Source: a virus
Strand: one strand, 5' to 3'
Virus record (IMG/VR): IMGVR_UViG_3300006868_000026
Coordinates: 1-52,291 of that record
DNA length: 52,291 nucleotides
Shown here in pieces: positions 37,001-44,449 of this stretch. How positions within the stretch are numbered: the first letter of the stretch is position 1; each line of letters starts with the position of its first letter. The position numbers were made by a program, and so were the translations under genes. The notes beneath the pieces were generated by a model that saw nothing but the letters and a program-made list of their open reading frames with translations, was not told where the DNA came from and did not search any database.

Positions 37001-37967
37001 TACGCTGGCTTCTGTAAGTACTAGTACGTCTGTCTATTCTCTGCTGAGATTGAGGATCAACCATGTCCATCCTGTCCCTTGTCAGGTCCAGTTTTCTAAA
37101 ATCTGGTTTTGAGTTCCTGCCGTATACGGCGTTTCTAAGAAAGTGTATTTGTCCGGGGGCAGTTATTGCTTCAGGGGGAAGATCAAACGCTGACCGCTGG
37201 TGCTTAGGCTGAGCTGGGGCTAGTCTACTAGCTGAACCGGGAGTACCGTTGAGCCACTTTGTTTTTGTCCTTACCGAGTTCCACTGTATACCATCGTTAG
37301 CAGTTCCTAGATCTTGAACCTTCACTGTTGCCCCTATGTTACTGCTGTCAGCCCCAGTTAAGAATCTGGCTACGTCAACTGTGGGGTTTTGGTGTGCTTT
37401 ATCGCCAGTTGATGCTGGCACTCCAGCAAGAACGAATGGTACTTGCCTCTTATTTACAGCTACCCCTAAGTCACTTCTGCCCCCTTGTAGCAGCAAACAC
37501 CCTTCTAGTATAACTATATCACCGGGCTGGACTTGATCAAAAAGCTTTTCAAGCAGATATACTTTTACTGCCAGGTGCCCATCTGTAAGATATCTGAACT
37601 CTGTCCGCTCGATGTACTCTGCTAGTGTGTTTCCTGTTATAGTAACTAGAGTTAGGTCATCTGACTTTATTTTAATAGACGTGGGCTGCACACCTACCAG
37701 CTCTCTTATAGGCTTATTAAGCAGACCGTTCTCAAAGTTTCCCTGAAGGCCGTCACCTCCGTTAGCGCCCCCGTACAGCAAAAGATCTGCAGAAGTCCAC
37801 CCCTCGTAAGCTAACTCTTCGCTTGAGAGATACCGTATTTCTGAGGGAGAATGCGCGGAATTGTGTATGAATATATCAAATGCGCTAGCGGCATGAGCCT
37901 CTACGAACGTAAATACGGGTAGATCTCTGCCCCCCTCTCTTGTAGAAAATCCAAGTACTCTAGCCAT
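31098..37967 (-). CDS. Giant Cys-rich appendage/adhesin with host-like GCTDPxAxNY repeats (2289 aa)
   Basis: A 2289-residue protein. Residues 1-350 form an N-terminal head (charged, mixed alpha/beta) that probably attaches to the virion. Residues 350-1030 are a beta-rich, Asn/Tyr/Ser/Gly-rich body typical of adhesins. Repeats of the GCTDPxAxNYxPxAxxDDGSCxY type start at residues 1034, 1604, 1864 and (divergent, CCADQSATNYDPE) 1933. The last two are followed by a dense Cys/Pro/Asn region to about 2030. The C-terminal 250 residues return to a helical, Lys/Arg-containing globular domain. These repeats are common in secreted cell-surface proteins of marine Bacteroidota, so I infer surface binding or host mimicry. 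One FQSGG lies at 2219-2223. It follows the Cys-rich 152-residue gene by 9 bases. Appendage call is by composition, size and position beside the fibre gene. Confidence 0.65.
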   Translation of the reverse strand: MARVLGFSTREGGRDLPVFTFVEAHAASAFDIFIHNSAHSPSEIRYLSSEELAYEGWTSADLLLYGGANGGDGLQGNFENGLLNKPIRELVGVQPTSIKIKSDDLTLVTITGNTLAEYIERTEFRYLTDGHLAVKVYLLEKLFDQVQPGDIVILEGCLLLQGGRSDLGVAVNKRQVPFVLAGVPASTGDKAHQNPTVDVARFLTGADSSNIGATVKVQDLGTANDGIQWNSVRTKTKWLNGTPGSASRLAPAQPKHQRSAFDLPPEAITAPGQIHFLRNAVYGRNSKPDFRKLDLTRDRMDMVDPQSQQRIDRRTSTYRSQRKGDQFSLLEFHGPQLNIGETHGYINYGLYAWKYVVGPSYGDTKYGASSIGGSYLPQTVGGDFLPTGLGIPNQGYELGDTYGYDDSATRSNARCENLRVHPDRGIYRSPYYPHAQSEFMHYVTFYKWENTNFTINSTTNYNITNGVGSAINSNDVNIWAWYASWAFQSSYNEASGNPDASNQTALGGSQYMRLEALNAVLIGNIGWQDFISNAFYMGADPDNTSAHSFQNYISTSENQELVPAYDKLFSGVYHATRIHQTFYNASRTIGANIGGGEAGFTPASTGLTSGWPTVASAAVNSQNLSSSVLFTYTAFVYAESPQAIAISNDDYAPWATSDIPTFTDVYGFSPITEQGAGDTLHRVKYRVNVTSGGGSSTLPPTYAIAANGINGVNSTFCTDKNSEATWAVLGDENETSLVRFRNLSLCNEELDYDRCGCRNVVESLPVGEVGKGTSPDSKRFETVVIYPRNVVTDQYSETGTGGADAFPSLLYVNSYFSVTGNANVDNGYALNYLADGTLAAATSVEYRTTTNSTQTVLLSEFGLGFNGYGDIFQTEFLGLSLADPTDVLADTNTFTYKYFPGRDPYIDQDLQFFVHDSADEARVFATIGGAGYNSAASSDDEPHRHMLLFSAGSLAIAGTDPKRAHVDLGWTQSWENTEVECSILSLGITTECSDVSKDKPPYRNRKFVVIGDHTIDTGFEDNDGDGDPDNSIKGCTDENAVNFNPNANVDDGSCYFCETALDSDANALHFVQALPLLINTTPGNVDSVSANGLYGTAPATYIGNVGGGLADVPTSSPDIYDWQDGNLFNAVNTSENALTSGSGGGPNTAFTYFAMRHDALLDRLVPASDQGSQQQLGNDSYSGGYQVALNDMITSELASRWVCQIYTYDDWQNRTVPANTFGNGWAVESNGDGSTFAQTNVYYDIFGNFSGVGLESFDEVATLANQYTGDASSFYFRNFDPDDASTVTDIGLEAGREYVAVLRFQPLQTCGQKQFYYMAYHFFVEYCECTDPTSTSAGNYAGADNAPWQGTPWDGVSFYPGVNTPTDQFNTFLADGSGVFTPNFCVTSEDGISTGLLNSRICEFQGEDESVTCGNFYSWCLTEIATDCVGPDENGNVYGEANFSILIDGFFVQSDPGQGGTLGDAYQLIEPQTGFAFYYIVEITVDGILEQTVVSHIVENGLYVPNPEIAITQSVISTFQGANAVINAGPFDFDQDNNGSVGEAVIGVTLQATGLIDNSGQFVSLLDVVDYIVDDDGNPTSVICPAELISYVSTSEDCVDLVEGCMDETAVNFNPDANSDDGSCEYIPCEEIFNDALNSIFITDVESTRASSDCVYVAEPSDGGEPYYYYDPNYDGSMTVTVQDYSVSSPTGALGANEGNFVLFVAYVSGGNINVVGEAMVFYDNNVTAIQGLGEGEFLTMSNTAAAFIGVGDMTTTPITNGDPFGIGESLAGSEYEINVPLGALFGPTNDLTGGQYLLFVVPHIDATAVGENFGGLEDCIAEFGQFADEQTYHVIDMITNTDDCPQPCNQFTNPDDCPDNVAGCTDPGAENYDPDATIDDGTCVYCTTCDFCDLYPTHPECLLCDKRADETLTAGSRGFSASLRDCEGGGKCCADQSATNYDPECRGENADNGQCTYACNGAGCTDCEDDPTGEGCVEDPCPDPNNPDCVNPPIVNCLETGDCPCVGNDCNPECLLNPELCNPGQQPCEQSVANNECEPIETFTTTTIVCNPIFEEAALNEEYDKDWLTQVLMSCASGDALKYMFRLKAGIHLDDVDTTKLALIAYLFIEGSKNNLDCLFDCDNYEAGVKRNGKVRGFSNRMKEIDCKARWAAGRYQRFAASSNYRKGTTVKYTRVVNGVSTSSYYTAKSDWSPGMTLPGVTADKKQRVWEACINVKFQSGGNPENYFQTFVDFIKRYCDNCEIDPLANSGIYESNEGQGIGPNNRTQDFGGNSSIGFQDEDGNEIIF

Positions 37968-37976
37968 GGGTAAGGT

Positions 37977-38435
37977 TTAGCAGCCGCAAGCACAACGCTC
38001 TTGGCAAAATTCTTTTGCTTTGCGATACATGTCGTTAGCGTCGGTTTGTCTACCGTTTGTTGCAGCAAAGACAGCAGCTTGTAGCAGGAGATAAATCTTC
38101 TCCGCAAGCTTGAGATCTTCCTTGCACTTATCGCACTTACATGTGCAATGTATTGCGTCATGCACCAGCTTAGCGATGCAGCACTGTATGTCGGCTGTAC
38201 CTACTGAGTACTCAACTGTTTTATTACCTCTACCATCGTCTATGGTTGTCTTCAATACCCCGCTTGAGTTCATAGTAAGCGCAGTAACAACCTTACCCTT
38301 CTTGGTGCGGGCTCTCTGAGAGACGGTGTCTCCGGTGAATAGGTTTTCTACAGTTACGGTGTAGTTAGTTCCCCTAGCTGCTCCAGGAGATGCTACCAAA
38401 ACTCTTTTGCCTGAGTATACAGATCTTGTTGCCAT
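37977..38435 (-). CDS. Cys-rich protein, possibly metal-binding (152 aa)
   Basis: A 152-residue protein. The N-terminal half is beta-type (YTVTVENLFTGDTV). The C-terminal half carries ten Cys: C85, C86, C97, C99, C101, C104 (HCTCKCDKC) and C144, C148, C150, C152 (CQERCACGC), with a LAEKIYLLLQAAVFAA helix between. Two Cys clusters bracketing a helix suggest a zinc-binding or disulphide-stabilised helical hairpin. I recall similar small Cys-rich proteins before the fibre genes of Bacteroidota phages, function unknown. It starts 17 bases downstream of the hairpin at 38452-38474. Role in the virion is inferred. Confidence 0.55.
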   Translation of the reverse strand: MATRSVYSGKRVLVASPGAARGTNYTVTVENLFTGDTVSQRARTKKGKVVTALTMNSSGVLKTTIDDGRGNKTVEYSVGTADIQCCIAKLVHDAIHCTCKCDKCKEDLKLAEKIYLLLQAAVFAATNGRQTDANDMYRKAKEFCQERCACGC

Positions 38436-38451
38436 GATGATAAGTAATAAA

Positions 38452-38474
38452 GGGGGACACCCTATGTGCCCCCC
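38452..38474 (-). terminator. GGGG-stem hairpin with T-rich tail after the abundant-virion-protein gene
   Basis: On the minus strand GGGGGGCAC, loop ATAGG, GTGTCCCCC: a 9-bp stem with one G-T(U) pair, 8 bases after the stop at 38483, followed by TTTATTACTT. This is the best intrinsic-terminator candidate in the window. It probably ends or attenuates transcripts of the capsid unit before the appendage genes. Confidence 0.6.
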
Positions 38475-38482
38475 ATATTAGA

Positions 38483-39637
38483 TTAGCTCCAAACGAAACG
38501 CTTCGCAGTACGAACAGTAACTTGGAACAAAGTGTCAATTACTGAGTTAGAGCCGTCAGCAAGGAGTGCCGTGCCAGACGAACCTACGTAGATACGAACA
38601 CTGTTTGTCTGACCTGCAGGAGCAATTCCTGCACCAACTGGCCAGTTAGGAGTGTTGTAGTTGATGTCGATGACATCGTATGCAAAACCAGACTGAGTAA
38701 ACGTAGTCTGATCAGTTGGGAAGTACATACGGTTGAAGTTTCCGTACTTACCTCTAGTACCCTTCTCATCAGAGATAGCCTGCCAGTCGTTACCAGCACC
38801 AATAACCAAGTTAGCCTTGGTGTTAGTCAAAGTGCTGTCTACTGCACCAGTGTCGCTGAGGGTGATCATAATGTCAAGATCAACACCAGCATGGCGAGCA
38901 GTGTAGGTGTCACCAGACGTAGTAGTCGTAGTAACATTAATCAACTTGCTCAAAATGCCGTGAGCATCAACTTTTTCCTCAAGCTTAGCACAGAAGCCAG
39001 CAAGGTTATCAGTAGCCAACTCAGAGTTCAGCACCTCAATGTTGAAGACCTTGTGGTTTGTGGTATTGAAAGCTGCGAGTGGGAACTCTTTGCTTTCACC
39101 ACTCAAGTCAGTCATCGTCAGGTCCTCGTTGTTTACGAAGTACTCGTAAGCAGTAGGGGTAGTTCTGATGACAAACTTGACCAGTCTGTCTTTACTAGTA
39201 GCCATTGTGTTGTCAGTGATGGTGTGCTTAGCACCTACAGAAGCAGTGTGGGGCGTGTATTGAATGCTCTTGATGTTAGCCGTAGGGATAACAGGAGTAG
39301 CAATTGGGTTTCCGCTAGGCATACCCTGAGCAAACTGCAAGTGGCTGTAGTGCCATGCTGGATTGACCGAAGTCAGAGCACTCACCTCAGTCACTACGAG
39401 TTCGTCAGCCACTTGGATACCGTCAGCAGGGTCATCTGCATCTGTACCAACAATGTTCACGTTAGTAGTAGAGTACAACTGATTTGCAGTAATCCAAGCT
39501 TGTCCGTATGAATCCCAAATACCACACTCGTGGTTGGCAGCGGTAGTGCTACCTACAATAGATCCGAAATTGGTGGTCGCGCCCGGGATGAGCTGACCAT
39601 CGTTGCAGATAAAAGTCTGCGAAAGATTAGAAGCCAT
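38483..39637 (-). CDS. Probable abundant virion protein (384 aa)
   Basis: A 384-residue protein, low in Lys/Arg, rich in Thr/Asn/Ala/Ser and beta-type throughout: MASNLSQTFICNDGQLIPGA, then VKFVIRTTPTAYEYFVNNED, then a helix (LAGFCAKLEEKVDAHGILSK), then strands to RTAKRFVWS. No family recognised by name. It lies three genes after the capsid gene and is followed at 8 bases by the best terminator-like hairpin in the window, as expected of a highly expressed protein. The composition fits an auxiliary capsid or tube protein; I cannot tell which. Start chosen as the only ATG close to the upstream stop (31-base gap). Confidence 0.5.
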   Translation of the reverse strand: MASNLSQTFICNDGQLIPGATTNFGSIVGSTTAANHECGIWDSYGQAWITANQLYSTTNVNIVGTDADDPADGIQVADELVVTEVSALTSVNPAWHYSHLQFAQGMPSGNPIATPVIPTANIKSIQYTPHTASVGAKHTITDNTMATSKDRLVKFVIRTTPTAYEYFVNNEDLTMTDLSGESKEFPLAAFNTTNHKVFNIEVLNSELATDNLAGFCAKLEEKVDAHGILSKLINVTTTTTSGDTYTARHAGVDLDIMITLSDTGAVDSTLTNTKANLVIGAGNDWQAISDEKGTRGKYGNFNRMYFPTDQTTFTQSGFAYDVIDINYNTPNWPVGAGIAPAGQTNSVRIYVGSSGTALLADGSNSVIDTLFQVTVRTAKRFVWS

Positions 39638-39668
39638 GGTAATAAAGTTTTATGGCGTTCAACAAAAA

Positions 39669-40907
39669 TTACTCGCTCTCCAGGACCTCCCCAGATTGCG
39701 TTTGATATCTTGGAGACTCGAATGACTCCAGGATGCTTTTAACTGTCATCTCCACAATCTCGTGATGAGTGTGCTCTGCCAGCTCGCAGCCTATGCCCTC
39801 AGCTAAGTTGACATTTACAGGTCTGCGTAAATACTTTATAGTTACGTTGAGAGGTATCGTATGTACGTCAGAGTACAAATCTACGAAATTTTCTTGCATC
39901 GTGTACATGATGTTGTCCGTTTTTGCAGTGTTAAACGGATCGTCAAGCAATGCAAATATGTCATCGTGTTGGACTGCCTTACAAAGTTGCCTGCTTATCT
40001 TAGTGTGGTTTTGACTTAGGTCAGCTTTTCTATTTACTTTGTATGACACTTCAGGGGATTCAAAGATTTTTCTCTCTATTCCACCGTCCTTTAGTGGTGC
40101 ATATGCAGGTGCGTACTTTATCAACCCATATATACCATCATATATCCCATCTGTAGAGTTCTGAACTTGGTGTGGCTTTGCCAACCCACTCCCGTCAGAA
40201 AGTTTTCTTACTGGGTAGCTTAGGTATATTTCGTTACCATCTGCGTGGGGAGAGTCTGAAGTTATAGAGCTGGAGAACATGTCAGCCAAACCATCTTGGT
40301 AAGATCTTCCAGGCACATAGCCTTCAGCCCACATCAGTGGATTTAACAGTTCCTCTAAGCTAGTTCTGCTTCCAATCGTGCTCCATATAACTTCTAACTC
40401 CCCAAAAACGTTAGCTACTGATACTTCTCGTATTACATTGCCTGGTTTTCCAGAGTCTATGGGTATTCTTAGAAACCTATCTGTTGTAGCTATCTCTTCA
40501 AACCGTACAGGCTTATTACAGTTTACTGCAAGTGTGCTCTTTATGTTGATGAGGTACATGTAATCTACAGGAAGCTTGAATCTCTCCAAGTTTATAATCT
40601 TATTTCCTGTAGCTGAGTAAACTGCCCCGAAATAACTACCCGAGCCTATTGCTTCTGATCCACCTTTTATGTTCAAAGGTGTAGAATAGTCTTCAAGTAG
40701 CGTTCTGAGGTCGTCTATCCTCTTCTGAGATTGCTCAAACCCTTTTCCTTTGGGATTGGACATGGGATTGTAGCGCTGATTGATGAATCTGCGTACGGCC
40801 ATGTTGATTTCATGGTCAATCTCTTCAGGTAAGAGATTGTCAACCTGGAAAGATGCGACTTTTTGCACCCCCAGGTTGACAGCTATATGCATCTCTTGTA
40901 TTGTCAC
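39669..40907 (-). CDS. Putative neck/ring protein (412 aa)
   Basis: A 412-residue protein. The N-terminal helix (MTIQEMHIAVNLGVQKVASF) is followed by PEEIDHEINMAVRRFINQR, a gap, GFEQSQKRIDDLRTLL, then FKLPVDYMYLINI. The end is CELAEHTHHEIVEMTVKSIL, then ESFESPRYQTQ. This series (helix, Glu-Ile-x-x-x-x-Asn-x-A-x-x-x-Phe-Ile, Gly-Phe-Glu, Leu-Pro-x-Asp-Tyr, and a final Cys-Glu-Leu ... Glu-Ile-Val ... Arg-Tyr-Gln) is the pattern of a conserved head-tail connection protein of crAss-like and other Bacteroidota phages. Four bases of overlap with the upstream gene (ATGA). Role as a ring or adaptor protein is inferred. Confidence 0.6.
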   Translation of the reverse strand: MTIQEMHIAVNLGVQKVASFQVDNLLPEEIDHEINMAVRRFINQRYNPMSNPKGKGFEQSQKRIDDLRTLLEDYSTPLNIKGGSEAIGSGSYFGAVYSATGNKIINLERFKLPVDYMYLINIKSTLAVNCNKPVRFEEIATTDRFLRIPIDSGKPGNVIREVSVANVFGELEVIWSTIGSRTSLEELLNPLMWAEGYVPGRSYQDGLADMFSSSITSDSPHADGNEIYLSYPVRKLSDGSGLAKPHQVQNSTDGIYDGIYGLIKYAPAYAPLKDGGIERKIFESPEVSYKVNRKADLSQNHTKISRQLCKAVQHDDIFALLDDPFNTAKTDNIMYTMQENFVDLYSDVHTIPLNVTIKYLRRPVNVNLAEGIGCELAEHTHHEIVEMTVKSILESFESPRYQTQSGEVLESE

Positions 40908-41710
40908 GCTATTGTCTTCAGTTGAGCTCTCATAGCGTTAACCGCTCCTGAGTTCTTCTTGTTTTTAAAGTAAACTATGGCGTCGGTTTGGTTCTCTCCA
41001 ATGGTCTCGTCCCCGTATATGTACTGGTTTCCGATTTTACGCAAGACATCCTTGCTAACCATCTCTTCAATCTCTGCCTTAAGGTCGAGATCTTTGTCAG
41101 TTGCAAACTTCAAGAACTTGGCTGGGTTGTTTCCTTTGAGTTCGTACAGTTTGTTTTCAATTTCCAAGTCAGTTAGCTTCTCTGGATTAGATCCGTCGCT
41201 AAGTAGTCTTACAAGTCTTCTCATTTTGTCAACATCTGTTGAGCACTTGATGAACTCTTTGTCTGCTTCCTTGCTAACTTTTACTTTTGCGTTCTTCTTA
41301 AGAAGATCTCGTTCAGGATCGTAGATATAGAACTTTTTTACTGGGTCTTTCTCCATATGTTCTTGACTATCTGCTACCTGTCTATGCTTCTTGCACCACT
41401 GAAAGGTGATGTAGTCCATTACGTTGTGCGGGTGACCTGTCTCATCTACTGTAATGTCCAACTCCTTACCTTCAAATGGTACCTTCAGTGCCATACTGGC
41501 CCAAAAGTCTTTTTCAAGCCTTGGCCAGGCTTCGTGTGTTGGGGGCACGTCGAGTATTCCTGTCAACAACCTGTGTGCTTCATCTCCTTCTACTCCTCTA
41601 AGAGGTTGTCTTCCAACGTAGATGGAGCCAATCGTAATTTTTGCCCCAGCTCTGATCTCTTTTGGGAGATGGTTGAGGACTTCTTTGCGTCTGATTATAA
41701 CTTTTTTCAT
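40904..41710 (-). CDS. Conserved capsid-region protein (268 aa)
   Basis: A 268-residue protein. It opens with a beta region ending in FEGKELDITVDETGHPHNVM, then DYITFQWCKKHRQVA, a basic stretch, and a C-terminal helical domain: FLKFATDKDLDLKAEIEEMV, then LRKIGNQYIYGDETIGENQT, then AIVYFKN. The Phe-x-x-x-x-x-Asp ... Ile-x-x-x-Val ... Ile-Gly-x-x-Tyr-x-x-Gly ... Ile-Gly-x-Asn-x-x-x-Ala-Val/Ile-x-Tyr ending is a family I recall downstream of capsid genes in many Bacteroidota phages; function is unknown. It is preceded by a hairpin and overlaps the next gene by four bases. Probably an assembly or neck component. Confidence 0.55.
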   Translation of the reverse strand: MKKVIIRRKEVLNHLPKEIRAGAKITIGSIYVGRQPLRGVEGDEAHRLLTGILDVPPTHEAWPRLEKDFWASMALKVPFEGKELDITVDETGHPHNVMDYITFQWCKKHRQVADSQEHMEKDPVKKFYIYDPERDLLKKNAKVKVSKEADKEFIKCSTDVDKMRRLVRLLSDGSNPEKLTDLEIENKLYELKGNNPAKFLKFATDKDLDLKAEIEEMVSKDVLRKIGNQYIYGDETIGENQTDAIVYFKNKKNSGAVNAMRAQLKTIA

Positions 41711-41751
41711 GTTCTTTTGAGTTAAGAATAAACTAGTCCTGGCTGCAAATC

Positions 41752-41779
41752 GGGGAGAGCCGACATTTCAGCTCCCCCC
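41752..41779 (-). terminator. GGGG-stem hairpin after the capsid gene
   Basis: On the minus strand GGGGGGAGC, a 10-base loop, GCTCTCCCC: a 9-bp stem with one G-T(U) pair, 20 bases after the capsid stop (41800). The sequence after it (GATTTGCAGCC) is not T-rich, so full termination is doubtful; it may stabilise the 3' end of capsid mRNA or reduce read-through. It has the same GGGG...AGC half as the hairpin at 22632-22649. Confidence 0.45.
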
Positions 41780-41799
41780 TTTGCAAACCAAACACCAAA

Positions 41800-43248
41800 T
41801 TACGATGCAGTGCAAGTCAAGTCGAGCGAAGTATCGAATCTGCGGAGCAGGATACCAGCTGTCTTCAACATGTGCACAGAAGCACCGTCTATATCTGAAG
41901 CTCGCGTGTCGGTTTCAGTGAAGCCCTTAGGCACAACTGAACCTGCAACACACCAGCGGAGCATTTCGCGTCCCTTCTTGTTCAACATCTGGAGGTTGTT
42001 CTCCCCGTCATAAGATGACTGGTCAACAAACACCATTCTGTATGACTCAAGCGGCAATCCAGACTCAGGGTGCTTCTGAGAAGCCTGAGCAACAGGGCCG
42101 TGATCGAACAATGGGACCTTAACCACGTTCACCGTGTGACCATCGACGTGGTCGTACGAGGTGAAGTAACCAGTGATACCCAAGCTACGACCGCTACCAG
42201 TGATAAACTTAGACTCAGTAGTTCTGAGGTAAGAGTTTGTAGTAGTACCGACACCGCTAGAGCTAACACCGTTAGCGTAGTAGCTGCGGAGAGCCTTGTC
42301 GAACTCACGTGCACCACCAATACCGGTGTACAAAGTCACCTGCTTGTCGGTAGCATCCGTCATGCCGTAGAACAAGTCACCAATCGTGTCCTCCAACTTC
42401 TTCTGCGTGAGAGTAGAGTAGGTGTCCTTATTGATGATCTGCTCGAACAAACCAGGACCAGATATAACTGGTTGGCCATTCTCGTCCAACATTCTGTTAG
42501 ATCCTTTGTCATCATAAGTCTTGTTTCCGTACCAGTAGTACATCTCACACTCTTCCTTAAACTTGAGCATGTGACGGTACTCCTCGTAGTCCATCCACAA
42601 CTTCGTAGAAGAACCTTCCTTAGTTGGGAGGTTGAACTCTGCTACGTAGTCTTTAGCGTTACCAGAGAAGTGGTAAGACTTACGCACAGTACCAATCTTA
42701 GAACGGACCAACCCGGGAGCTGTCCAGTTAGAAGCGTTACCGCGTGAGAAGTCAATACCAACGTTAGCAAACAACATGCCCCAAAGAGCACCTGCTGCAC
42801 GGTCCTCTGAAGGAATAGCTGTAACGTCTGGAGAAACGATTTGGAGTTCATACTCGTAACCGTTACCAACTGATCTAGGTTCGCTCATAATCCGAGCCAA
42901 CACACCAGTCTGTGAGACCAAAGTGTATGGGAAAATGAACCACTTGTCAGGGAAGGTCAATCTGAAGGGTGCACCTCCAGTTCCGTCTCCTGTGTTAGCG
43001 ACAACTGGGCGAACGTTAACTTCATGGGTCTTGACACGATACTCAAATTCAAATCTATTGATTGACTTCGTGTTACCAACCCCTTCAGTCAAGAAGGAAA
43101 GAGGAAACTTCTTTTCTTCACGTCCGGCCAAGTGCGTAATGATGGGAGAGAGCTCTTCGGGCTTCTCCATCAAAGCATTAACCAACGAGTTTGTGTCGGT
43201 CATCTGCTGGTCATTGTAGTACGTTTTAAGTACCTGCATCAAAGCCAT
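41800..43248 (-). CDS. Major capsid protein, crAss-like HK97-fold type (482 aa)
   Basis: A 482-residue protein, the usual length for crAss-like capsid proteins. The N-terminus (MALMQVLKTYYNDQQMTDTN) is short and helical. The series FPLSFLTEG, then NRFEFEYRVKTHEVN, the aromatic KFKEECEMYYWYGN helix, a long middle domain, and YRMVFVDQSSYDGENNLQML followed by a KGREMLRWCVAGS segment fits the capsid pattern of crAss-like phages. It follows the acidic scaffold-like gene by 25 bases with an AT-rich leader (TTTTAAAATAAACAATC) and no Shine-Dalgarno. It ends in a hairpin at 41752-41779. It forms the icosahedral shell. Call rests on motif style, length and gene order. Confidence 0.75.
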   Translation of the reverse strand: MALMQVLKTYYNDQQMTDTNSLVNALMEKPEELSPIITHLAGREEKKFPLSFLTEGVGNTKSINRFEFEYRVKTHEVNVRPVVANTGDGTGGAPFRLTFPDKWFIFPYTLVSQTGVLARIMSEPRSVGNGYEYELQIVSPDVTAIPSEDRAAGALWGMLFANVGIDFSRGNASNWTAPGLVRSKIGTVRKSYHFSGNAKDYVAEFNLPTKEGSSTKLWMDYEEYRHMLKFKEECEMYYWYGNKTYDDKGSNRMLDENGQPVISGPGLFEQIINKDTYSTLTQKKLEDTIGDLFYGMTDATDKQVTLYTGIGGAREFDKALRSYYANGVSSSGVGTTTNSYLRTTESKFITGSGRSLGITGYFTSYDHVDGHTVNVVKVPLFDHGPVAQASQKHPESGLPLESYRMVFVDQSSYDGENNLQMLNKKGREMLRWCVAGSVVPKGFTETDTRASDIDGASVHMLKTAGILLRRFDTSLDLTCTAS

Positions 43249-43273
43249 GATTGTTTATTTTAAAAGGTTATGC

Positions 43274-44437
43274 TTAAAAAAGCGCGTTTATGTCCAGTTG
43301 ATCTGGATCAAATGATGGTTGTCTACGCTGAGCTTTACGAGCACTCTTGACTCTCTCTTCGTTAGACTGGATACGTTCCCTGAGATTTCTGACACTCTGC
43401 GTGCGTGCTTTTGTGTCAATGATATCTCCGAGATCAAATCCGCTATACATGAGATAGTCTATTGCGAGCTTGATGTCGATGTTGGCATCAGCATAGTCTA
43501 GGTCTCTTTGAGTATTGCCTTCCTCGTCTACGGGAGCGGAGATGTAATCGAAGAAGTCTTGCTTATCTGAGTCTGGGATCACTATACCTGCAAACTCATT
43601 GTCTTCTGAGATGTAGTCTGCTACATCGCCCCAGAAGTTTTCTTGCACCTGCTCTTCGTACGCTTGCGCCTCAAGTTGCTCTTGGTACAAAGCTTCTCTC
43701 TGCTGCTCTTGCATTGCAGTAAGTTCTCCTTGTGCTATCAATGCTTTGTTGTACAGCTTACCACCTTCTTCGAAATCGTTGAGCATCTCGAGGATAAACT
43801 CATCTTGGTGGCCCATTGCTTTGTAGTACTCACCAAGCATAGCGCGTTGGAGAGTCACATCCTGTTCCCTAAGCTCGATACGGCTGTAGTCTGACTGTGG
43901 GTTGTTTGCAGCGTAGAACTCCTGTGGGTCTCCGCCAGCCAACACAAAGTCGAGGTGAGCTTGTATCTCTGGGTACTGGTCAAACAGATCTTGCAGCTGT
44001 GCTTCTGCAACTTCTTCAGACATATCTCTGACAAAGCTGGTGAGCCCCTCTACAGTATCGGCATACTCATTTTCTAATTCAAATCCGAGAATATCAGAGA
44101 TCTTATCTGCGATGGGGAGATCGTCGTATTCGTCTTCGGTGAGTTCGTCTTCAAACTCTTCGTCGTCATCTTCCTCATCATCATATTCGTCCTCTTCGTC
44201 GTAGTCGTCTTCTACGGTGTCTTCATCGTCATCGTCATCGTCGTCTTCATCGACATAGTCTTCGAAGTCTTCGTCTCCATATTCTCTAGGGTCTTCGTCG
44301 ATGATGTCATCATCGTCGTAGTATTCCTCAACGTCTTGAGGCTCCTGTTCGACTGTTTCCAGTCCTGGTGCGCCTTCCCCAACGACACTGTCGAAGGTAA
44401 TGGCGCTAAAGTCTAGTTTGTTGTTTGGGTCTGACAT
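43274..44437 (-). CDS. Acidic scaffold-like protein (387 aa)
   Basis: A 387-residue protein. Residues 31-106 are almost entirely Asp/Glu with a few Tyr. After that come helical, Gln/Glu/Tyr/Leu-rich segments (about 110-330) with coiled-coil character, and a basic C-terminus rich in Arg (VRNLRERIQSNEERVKSARK). Acid region plus helical core plus basic end, directly before the capsid gene and at the head of a promoter-led unit, is the usual picture of a scaffolding protein that holds capsid subunits during assembly and then leaves or is cut. No protease motif seen. The start ATG is three bases from a -7 promoter element. Scaffold role is inferred from position and composition. Confidence 0.6.
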   Translation of the reverse strand: MSDPNNKLDFSAITFDSVVGEGAPGLETVEQEPQDVEEYYDDDDIIDEDPREYGDEDFEDYVDEDDDDDDDEDTVEDDYDEEDEYDDEEDDDEEFEDELTEDEYDDLPIADKISDILGFELENEYADTVEGLTSFVRDMSEEVAEAQLQDLFDQYPEIQAHLDFVLAGGDPQEFYAANNPQSDYSRIELREQDVTLQRAMLGEYYKAMGHQDEFILEMLNDFEEGGKLYNKALIAQGELTAMQEQQREALYQEQLEAQAYEEQVQENFWGDVADYISEDNEFAGIVIPDSDKQDFFDYISAPVDEEGNTQRDLDYADANIDIKLAIDYLMYSGFDLGDIIDTKARTQSVRNLRERIQSNEERVKSARKAQRRQPSFDPDQLDINALF

Positions 44438-44440
44438 TAC

Positions 44441-44449
44441 GCAAAAATA
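44441..44449 (-). promoter_or_regulatory. Bacteroidota-type -7 promoter element, probably leaderless
   Basis: Minus-strand TATTTTTGC (TAnnTTTGC), then GTA, then ATG. It lies in the 71-base AT-rich gap between the 666-residue gene (stop 44509) and the scaffold gene. The surrounding 24 bases (44430-44453) match those around the element at 7160-7168 at 22 positions, including the start codon and next codon. It should drive the scaffold-capsid unit, and the start point would fall at or next to the ATG. Confidence 0.6.

Noticed and set aside
38891-39511. 206-codon open frame on the plus strand
   Set aside because: Opposite the 384-aa virion gene, no recognisable motif; a shadow of codon bias.
42070-42747. 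225-codon open frame on the plus strand within the capsid gene
   Set aside because: Opposite a well-supported capsid gene in a single-direction operon; product has no recognisable motif and no promoter.
44110-44340. Low-complexity repeat of GAT/GAA-type codons
   Set aside because: It is the coding sequence of the Asp/Glu-rich part of the scaffold-like protein, not a DNA repeat element.
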